The notes beneath the pieces are model-generated. The model was given only the letters and a program-made list of their open reading frames with translations. It had not been told where the DNA came from and ran no database searches. A stretch of DNA of 21,882 bases from Bacillota bacterium (GTDB taxonomy: Bacteria > Bacillota > Clostridia > Oscillospirales > Acutalibacteraceae): assembly GCA_023397245.1 (NCBI GenBank), contig JAEWUH010000169.1, positions 1 to 21,882 of the forward strand, given 5' to 3'. Both the position numbers and the translations under genes were made by a program. Positions 16,601 through 21,882 of this stretch are shown here, in pieces (positions within the stretch are counted from its first letter, which is position 1; the number at the start of each line of letters is the position of its first letter).

Positions 16601-18537
16601 CCGTCGGGCAGAGCGCGTTTATGGGCGCCGGGCTTACGGGGATTACCTTTAAGGGGGATGTAAGCTCCATTGGGGACTGCGCGTTTTACTTTGCGCCCCA
16701 GATTGCCAAAATTACCTTTGAAGGGTCTGTTCCTCCCAAGACGGTTGGGAAAGACCTGTTTGCCAATGATACCTATCCCGTCCGCGCGGTTGTACCCGCG
16801 GGAACGGTGACAGCCTATGAAACCGCGTTTTCCGCCTATACGCAATGCGACCCGGTGCAGCTGAAATTTGAGGAAAAACCGGGACTTGCCGCTCCCTCCG
16901 GCCTTGCCTGGGACGGCACTGCGGCAAAATGGGATAAAGTGGCCGCGGCTACCGGTTACACGGTAACGCTATACAAAGACGGCAAGGCCGTTGCGTCGGA
17001 AAACGTCTCCCAAGATACACTTACCTATGATTTCAAGAATGACATAAAGGACAGCAGCGGGAATTATACCTTTAAAGTCGTTGCCAAAGGAAGCGCTTCG
17101 GTTTCAGACAGCGCGGAATCCGCGGCAAGCGGCGAATATAAAGAAGAAAGCGGCGGAAGCGGCGTAATTTCCTCGTTTGATCCCCTTACCTCCTATGGAA
17201 AGACGGTATCCTACGGAACGTCCTATGAGGAACTCGGATTGCCGACGGTCTTAAAGGCGGTCGTGGATAATATTTCGGATCAGATTGTCAGCGTAATCGA
17301 ATGGGTTTCCAGCACGGCGTTTGACGGCAATAAGGCAGGAACCTACGATTTTACACCGGTACTGGACAGCGGATATCAGATTAAGGACAGCGGCGTAAAA
17401 CTGCCTCATATTGCGGTTACGGTAACCGCAAAGGAGGAAAGCCGCCACTCGGACAGTACGGAGCAAAAACAGCCGCAAACGCCGAAAACCGAAGTGAGGG
17501 TTGATTCCGCCGCCAATACGTCCACGGTGACCACCGCAGCGGACAGCGTTAGCGCCGCAGGCGATACCGCGCAGATATCCGCGACGGTTCCCGATATTGC
17601 GACGGACACTTCCGGAGCAAATACGGCGCTTGACGCCGGAAAGAAAGCAAGGATTGAAATCAATCTGCCCAAGGAAGCTATTGTGCAGCAGCTCGCCGCA
17701 AAAAAAGATGTTGACCTGACCCTGACGGTTCCGTCTTCCGTAGCGGAGAATACCGGAGCAAATACGGCGGTGGACATCAAAGTGAATTCGGATATTCTTA
17801 CAGCCGCAAAAACGAACGAAAGCGACGTTACGATTAAAATCAAAGACGCCGATACGCAGCAGCTTGCTTACAGCTGGACGTTCAAGGGCGCGGACCTCGC
17901 AAAATCAGTAACTCCGGTAACGGACGTGAATATCTCCATGGCTGTTCGTCTGACGACGGAGGTGGCACAGGTAAACAGGGTTACGCCGAACAACGTGGGC
18001 TTGGTTCTGGTGTTCGACCACAGCGGTGTTCTGCCGTCCACGGCGAACGTTACGTTCTCTGCGAAGGAGAAGGGCTTTAAGCCCGGGCAGACGCTGTATT
18101 TCTATTTTTACAACCCGACGACCGGTCAGATCGATCCGGAAAACAGGCAGTACACAGTGGACGCTAACGGAATGGTTACGGTGCAGATTTCGCACTGCTC
18201 AAATTACGTGCTTCTGCCGCATTCTGCGCGCACCATCATGTTAGACACTCGTACGTATACCATGCCGGTTGGCAGCAGCTATGAAACCGGCGTGAAGCTG
18301 AGTGGTGCTTTGGGCGCGAAGATGAAAGCCTATTCCTCCACAAAGGGCGTTGCGGACGTAACCGTTCTGAAAAACGGCAACGTAAAGGCGACCGGTCTAA
18401 AGCCGGGATTAACCTATATTATGGTCGATGTGTATGACAGCAAAAACAAATTTCTTACGCACGCTTCCGTGCGCCTGACGGTTCAGAACGGCGTTAAGGC
18501 AAACGGCAATTCCGCAAGGCAGTACGGTATATTTTAG
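13675..18537 (+). CDS. Secreted BspA-type leucine-rich-repeat surface protein
   Basis: ATG 13675 is chosen because AAAGGAGG ends 9 bases before it; ATG 13666 touches that site. The 1620-aa product has a signal peptide (MKKIFQKFLCIALAAS, ending TAYA). About 45-225 resembles GLUG-type repeats (IGTAQQLAGFAKLVNGG, GAFDGQTHVISNLTI). Three BspA/LRR_5 blocks follow (about 395-578, 689-763, 834-1059) with repeats such as IGDKAFYNCTNLESVSIADS. About 1065-1155 is Fn3-like and about 1165-1255 Ig-like (Big_4). From about 1291 comes the C-terminal module shared with the phosphoesterase at 3579-7865. BspA-type proteins act in adhesion and matrix or glycan binding. No LPXTG, SLH or membrane anchor is visible, so attachment is unexplained. 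Probably expressed with the Cys-rich gene and under the divergent STAND regulator. Confidence 0.9.
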   Translation: MKKIFQKFLCIALAASIVTAMMPKLTAYAETLNWKDSTDGSWYSESEANYKIGTAQQLAGFAKLVNGGISFTGKTVTLTSDIDLAGREWTPIGTDVGNRFQGAFDGQTHVISNLTIGSPDNPNPDLLYLGLFGYLSQTDGAAVRQVGIENAKIYSSHADADAGGLAGLVANASSESKDLHLEKTYVTGGIYAGGSGSCAGGGIGKVNISYNHGYFYYMNSYASCDVSAQLYAGGLLGYSATCGTNYTGLMCNRDKEQTVAGKEVAAADRKLFGLDRSFGGALDKTHCLTASEMKTDTFLCNSSMSTTNFGSINYGIYYSQIGFGLREGENDGLPILKMLLRPLNVGDSFTGGDGYTYTATSVGDKKEAKFTSAASASGVLTIPSVTSYDDVPYHVTAVGDYALYGQTALTGLTISSGVTAIGDKAFYNCTNLESVSIADSVKTIGEMAFYNCGIKSLELANGLTGLGNWAFFGCKNLKSVALPDSLTTCGSSIFRECTALESINIPSGLTAISTEMLMGTSLESITLPESITSVGMYALSSCPKLKSITFLGNLQKIDQDAFSNNPLLKTIVFKSAVPPTTIYKGGIFFGDPHPIYGQVPSGSVEAYQTAFSAAYYSSYYIKFGDQPLQLCAGETFTAPNSGTVITYKVTSASPATVEVAAGSPAYSGSVIIPGSVKGSDGYTYQVTGIGSGAFSGCGGLTSAVLPSGVAAVGNQAFSGCTALTELTFEGGVPKTVGTDVFTGDRSVTCVVPPVGLESYKTALLSYISGGQVTVKSGAYADGFQFAEKNEKGVSIRYQVISAENKTVEVIANSPSYSGEVIIPASVIGEDGNTYAVTVIGQKAFLDCSGLSGISLPESIASIDDWAFENCSKLTGVTVPDNVTQIGKYAFKGCKGLTEIRLPANLASLGVCSFMNCTGLESVTIPDKIPEIAQQTFDGCTKLKTISIGSGVTSIGDMAFMGCSGLADITIPAGVESVGQSAFMGAGLTGITFKGDVSSIGDCAFYFAPQIAKITFEGSVPPKTVGKDLFANDTYPVRAVVPAGTVTAYETAFSAYTQCDPVQLKFEEKPGLAAPSGLAWDGTAAKWDKVAAATGYTVTLYKDGKAVASENVSQDTLTYDFKNDIKDSSGNYTFKVVAKGSASVSDSAESAASGEYKEESGGSGVISSFDPLTSYGKTVSYGTSYEELGLPTVLKAVVDNISDQIVSVIEWVSSTAFDGNKAGTYDFTPVLDSGYQIKDSGVKLPHIAVTVTAKEESRHSDSTEQKQPQTPKTEVRVDSAANTSTVTTAADSVSAAGDTAQISATVPDIATDTSGANTALDAGKKARIEINLPKEAIVQQLAAKKDVDLTLTVPSSVAENTGANTAVDIKVNSDILTAAKTNESDVTIKIKDADTQQLAYSWTFKGADLAKSVTPVTDVNISMAVRLTTEVAQVNRVTPNNVGLVLVFDHSGVLPSTANVTFSAKEKGFKPGQTLYFYFYNPTTGQIDPENRQYTVDANGMVTVQISHCSNYVLLPHSARTIMLDTRTYTMPVGSSYETGVKLSGALGAKMKAYSSTKGVADVTVLKNGNVKATGLKPGLTYIMVDVYDSKNKFLTHASVRLTVQNGVKANGNSARQYGIF

Positions 18538-18624
18538 AAATATGGTATTGTCGAGCTTTTGTAACGGTATTCGTAGCGATGAAGTGTATGATTTTACTGT
18601 GAAGCTGCTGTTGGCAAAGTATCC

Positions 18625-18727
18625 TTAAAAACAAAAGCCGGAAATTTCGCCTCTCTGTTTTGGAGAGTACCGAAATTTCTGGCTTTTTTCTTCTATTTTG
18701 CCATGAAGTAGAACCATTCACTTAAGT
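18625..18727 (+). repeat. Dispersed hairpin repeat, copy D
   Basis: AACAAAAGCC, GGAAATTTCG, CCTCTCT, loop, GGAGAG, CGAAATTT, CTGGCTTTTTTC, TTCTATTTTGCCATGAAGTA, ATTCACTTAAGT. The stem is nearly perfect and ends in a T tract, and it lies about 90 bp after the LRR stop codon, so here it can serve as its terminator. The downstream tail is conserved with copy A. Confidence 0.75.
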
Positions 18728-18782
18728 TAAAACAATACTATTTTAGCTCTTGCAAATTAGTGAATAATAGTAAATAAAATAT

Positions 18783-18811
18783 TTGTAAATTGTTTATTTC
18801 TTATAGATAAT
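18783..18811 (+). promoter_or_regulatory. Promoter of the GH92 gene
   Basis: TTGTAA (18783-18788), a 17-base spacer, and GATAAT (18806-18811) fit a sigma-A promoter. AAATAAA (18772-18778) and TTTATTT (18793-18799) form an inverted repeat over the -35. TTGTAAATT is shared with the DeoR-gene promoter at 1356. Consensus match only; the leader would be about 130 bases. Confidence 0.5.
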
Positions 18812-18945
18812 AAATATAAAAATAACAGAAGAAATGCCCTGTAATTCAAAAGATATCCTCCTTATAGAAATATAAAATGAATGATATACTTAAAACAAAA
18901 AATTATACCCGTTCTGGTTGTTCAAAAAAGGGAGGAAAGAGAATA

Positions 18946-21882
18946 ATGAAACAATGTAGCCGAAAAGTACTGGCTCTTTTACTGGTTGTGATGTTGTTAA
19001 TATCCAGCAGTGTGTCAGTGGCAGCACAGGATGTAACAGGGGATAGCGAAGGGGTAAAATTTTCAACTTCGTTTGAAGATGATCCCGAATTCATCAAATC
19101 AACCATTGTCAAAGACAGTCAAGGAATGGATCGCACTCAAAATGTCAGCGGTTCTTCAGCAGAGCAGATGTATGGTGACTTTACCTCTACGGTAATAACT
19201 AGCAGCATTACAGGTTCTTCAAACTTCAACTCAACCGAAATCAAAGAAAAATTATTTGACAACAGCCCTTCCAGCAAATGGCTCACACAACAAAATACAC
19301 CCTCAGCTTCCAGCCCGGTTTGGGTTTCATTTGAATGTCAGGAGGCTAAAGCAGTCAAGGCATATTCCATTGTTTCCGCGAATGATGCATCTGAGCGCGA
19401 TCCTAAGAGTTGGTCGTTCTATGGCTCTAATGACAACTCAACATGGGCTAAACTGGATACTCAAACCGGAATCACGTTCTCCAGCCGTTATCAACAGAAA
19501 ATCTTTATTTTTGACAATACTACAGCTTACAAATATTTCAAGCTGGAAATTACCGCCAACAATGGAAATAGCGCAATGACCCAGTTTGCAGACTTAAACA
19601 TTGCAACTATGGACAAGACAGATGGAGACATTTCTACGATACCGATGAATACGGTTATAGAAACCGGTCCTTCCTCTGTGTGGAACCAAGCGGCTAATAC
19701 AGGCTGGACCGGTTCCAAAGCATTAACAGTAAGCGGCTCTCAGTTAAAAGACAGCAATGCTGGTTACTGTTACAATGTCATTTACGACAACCTTTCTATT
19801 CCGGTAACGGAAAATACAAATTTAAGTTACGTAATTTTTCCACAGTATATCGGTGATTACGACTTCGATTACACCTCAATGCATATGGCAGTGGATCTGG
19901 AATTTTCCGACGGAAGCTTTCTGAGTCAATCGGGAGCGGTTGATCAGAATGGCAACATCGTGTCTCCGCTGGAACAAGGCAAGTCCAGAACACTAACCAC
20001 CCGCCAGTGGAACAAAATCAGCACCCGCCTCAACTCCGGCAGCGGACTGGTAGGCAAAACCATCAGCAAGATTCTGGTGGGATATGAGAATGATAAAACC
20101 GATGTGACAAAGAACTTCCTTTCTTACATAGATGATATCAAAATTGAGAATAAAGCACCTAAAGTTTATGATCATCTTTCTGATTATGTCAATATCCTGC
20201 GCGGTACCAATGACTCCCCAAGCTTTTCCCGTGGCCTGACTGCTCCGGCAGTTACTACGCCCCACGGTTCTAACTTTTGGGTGCCTGTTACAAACAGCAA
20301 TGACAACAAGATGTACAACTATCAGAGTAGCGTCCTTGATCATATCGCAATAAGCCATGAACCCTCCTACTGGGTTGGAGACCGCGCAACCTGGCAGTTT
20401 ATGGTCAACACCAGCCTGTCTGCCGGTTCCACCGACATCGGTGTAAGTGCACGAGGGGCGAAATTCAGCCACGATAATGAAATTGCAAAAGCTCATTATT
20501 ACAGCGTTCAATTTACCGAGGGTAATGCGGCGGGTTCACGCATCGAAGTATCCCCAACCGATCATGCCGCGGCTGTACGCTATACCTTTGACAATACCGC
20601 TTCCAATCGCAATGTTATCTTTGACTGCGAGCGCGCAGGCGGTTCCCTCGTCTACAACAGTGATAACAAAAGCTTTAATGCGGTTTCAAATGAAAGCTCA
20701 AACGGTATGCAGAATATGTATATCTATGGCGAATTTGACACAGAATTTACTAATCCTACTATAACAAACACCAAACAAGGAATGGTCAGTTTTCCATCCG
20801 GAACAACGTCTGTTACGATGAAAATCGCCACGTCCTTTATCAGCGCTGATCAGGCTAAAGCAAATCTAACATCAGAAATCGGCACCAAGAGTTTTGACGA
20901 TGTTTACACAGCAGCACAACAAACTTGGGACAAGCAACTTGGCATTGTTGAAATTGAAGGTGCTACCGAGGATCAGTTGATCACTTTTTACTCCTGTATG
21001 TATCGTCTGTTCGCATATCCGAATCTGCTTTCCGAAAACACCGGTTCAGGGACAAAGGATGGGTGGCAATACCGCAGTCCTTACGGTACACATCAGGTAA
21101 CGGACGGCAAACTCTACTATAACAATGGCTTTTGGGATACCTACCGCACTACTTGGGCGGCTTACGCGCTGCTCACTCCATCAAAGGATACCGAAATGCT
21201 CAACGGTTTGGTGCAGCATTATGTGGATCAGAACTGGGTGCCCAGATGGATCGCCCCGGGCGGAACCAACAGTATGGTTGGTACCAACTCCGATGCCATC
21301 TTCGGTGACGCGGCAGCAAGGGGCATCTCATTTGACAAGGATGACGCGTATCTTGCTTCTCTTAAAGACGGCGCCGTGGTATCCACCGATCTGACAAACG
21401 GCGGTAGACAGGGTCTTGAAAACGCTATTTTTGACGGTTTCACCTCAAATAGTATTGGTCAGGGTTTTTCCTGGTCTATGGAAAGCTACATAAACGATTA
21501 TGGTATTTCTCAGCTCGCCAAAGATAGGGGCGATACCGACGCATACAAATACTATCTGAACCGCGCGCAGAACTATGTTAACCTGTTCAGCCCCGAACTC
21601 AACTTTTTCAGCGGAAAAAGCAGGAGCGGTATCCTGAGCGTATCAAAAGATGATTTCGACCCCACAAGCTGGGGCGGCGATTATACGGAAACCAACGCTT
21701 GGAACATGGCGTTTTACGCACCACAAGACGGCCGGGGCCTTGCCAATCTGTATGGCGGCAGAGTTAAACTGGCTGAAAAATTGGATGAGTTTTTCAGTAT
21801 GAACGGCGCTTATAATCCCGGGGGTTACGGCGGCGAAATACATGAAATGAAGGAAGCACGAGAAATCAAACTGGGTCAGTAC
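18946..21882 (+). CDS. Secreted GH92-family alpha-mannosidase-like glycosidase (partial, 3' end beyond window)
   Basis: The frame opens at ATG 18946 after GGGAGG and stays open for 979 codons to the window edge. Signal peptide: MKQCSRKVLALLLVV then SSSVSVAAQ. About 74-219 is a discoidin (F5/8 type C)-like sugar-binding domain (LFDNSPSSKWL, SWSFYGSNDNSTW, YKYFKLEIT). About 245-400 is an unassigned beta-rich region. From about 415 comes the GH92 N-terminal domain (VNILRGTNDSPSFSRG), then the catalytic domain with MYRLFAYPNLLSE, GFWDTYRTTWAAYALLTP, and IHEMKEAREIKLGQY (H966 on), a signature of the family. GH92 enzymes are Ca2+-dependent exo-acting alpha-mannosidases of N-glycans or yeast mannan. 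The catalytic base region lies past the edge. The preceding gene is separated by repeat D and a new promoter, so this is a separate transcript. Confidence 0.9.
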   Translation, partial: MKQCSRKVLALLLVVMLLISSSVSVAAQDVTGDSEGVKFSTSFEDDPEFIKSTIVKDSQGMDRTQNVSGSSAEQMYGDFTSTVITSSITGSSNFNSTEIKEKLFDNSPSSKWLTQQNTPSASSPVWVSFECQEAKAVKAYSIVSANDASERDPKSWSFYGSNDNSTWAKLDTQTGITFSSRYQQKIFIFDNTTAYKYFKLEITANNGNSAMTQFADLNIATMDKTDGDISTIPMNTVIETGPSSVWNQAANTGWTGSKALTVSGSQLKDSNAGYCYNVIYDNLSIPVTENTNLSYVIFPQYIGDYDFDYTSMHMAVDLEFSDGSFLSQSGAVDQNGNIVSPLEQGKSRTLTTRQWNKISTRLNSGSGLVGKTISKILVGYENDKTDVTKNFLSYIDDIKIENKAPKVYDHLSDYVNILRGTNDSPSFSRGLTAPAVTTPHGSNFWVPVTNSNDNKMYNYQSSVLDHIAISHEPSYWVGDRATWQFMVNTSLSAGSTDIGVSARGAKFSHDNEIAKAHYYSVQFTEGNAAGSRIEVSPTDHAAAVRYTFDNTASNRNVIFDCERAGGSLVYNSDNKSFNAVSNESSNGMQNMYIYGEFDTEFTNPTITNTKQGMVSFPSGTTSVTMKIATSFISADQAKANLTSEIGTKSFDDVYTAAQQTWDKQLGIVEIEGATEDQLITFYSCMYRLFAYPNLLSENTGSGTKDGWQYRSPYGTHQVTDGKLYYNNGFWDTYRTTWAAYALLTPSKDTEMLNGLVQHYVDQNWVPRWIAPGGTNSMVGTNSDAIFGDAAARGISFDKDDAYLASLKDGAVVSTDLTNGGRQGLENAIFDGFTSNSIGQGFSWSMESYINDYGISQLAKDRGDTDAYKYYLNRAQNYVNLFSPELNFFSGKSRSGILSVSKDDFDPTSWGGDYTETNAWNMAFYAPQDGRGLANLYGGRVKLAEKLDEFFSMNGAYNPGGYGGEIHEMKEAREIKLGQY

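Larger units (their letters stand above)
18538..18945. other. Intergenic region before the GH92 gene
   Basis: 408 bp without a gene. It holds dispersed repeat copy D, a 16-base sequence (18761-18776) identical to part of the SorC promoter, a promoter at 18783-18811, and then an AT-rich leader of about 130 bases before the GH92 ribosome site GGGAGG. Confidence 0.6.

Overview
The window looks like a piece of a Gram-positive, Clostridia-type chromosome, probably near the Oscillospiraceae/Ruminococcaceae (inferred from style, not from a search). The grounds are strong GGAGG-type ribosome binding sites, intermediate G+C, classic T-tailed hairpin terminators, SorC and DeoR sugar regulators, very large secreted multidomain proteins and a GH92 glycosidase. 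No tRNA, rRNA, CRISPR array or intact insertion sequence was seen.

Layout. 1-746 (minus): 5' part of a SorC-family sugar-responsive regulator, with paired TGAA-N6-TTCA operators in its promoter. 747-1463: divergent intergenic region with copy A of a dispersed hairpin repeat and a good promoter for the next gene. 1464-2228 (plus): DeoR-family regulator with its own terminator. 2736-3503 (plus): HAD phosphatase, probably starting at TTG. 3579-7865 (plus): 1428-aa secreted protein with a CBM9-like domain, three tandem 'D.VGI' repeats, a calcineurin-like phosphoesterase and an Ig-like domain. 8179-8409 (plus): small unknown protein with its own terminator. 8507-9882 (plus): PIN-PhoH ATPase split into two frames by an apparent one-base deletion. 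10374-13232 (minus): 952-aa MalT-like STAND regulator ending in a winged helix and a short BTAD-like segment. Diverging from it, 13351-13629 encodes a small Cys-rich protein and 13675-18537 a 1620-aa BspA-type leucine-rich-repeat surface protein. 18946-window end (plus): secreted GH92 alpha-mannosidase-like enzyme, cut by the edge.

How it fits together. The theme is extracellular carbohydrate and surface biology under sugar-responsive control: three very large secreted proteins with sugar-binding, phosphoesterase, LRR and glycosidase modules, near SorC, DeoR and MalT-like regulators. The strongest unexplained observations are: (i) a ~325-aa C-terminal module shared by the phosphoesterase and LRR proteins, ending at a near-identical C-terminus and without LPXTG, SLH or dockerin signals, so possibly an uncharacterised surface-retention module; (ii) four copies of a ~100-110-bp hairpin repeat in both orientations, one lying in a divergent promoter region where it cannot be a simple gene terminator; (iii) the STAND regulator / Cys-rich protein / LRR protein cassette built around a perfect 19-bp palindrome.
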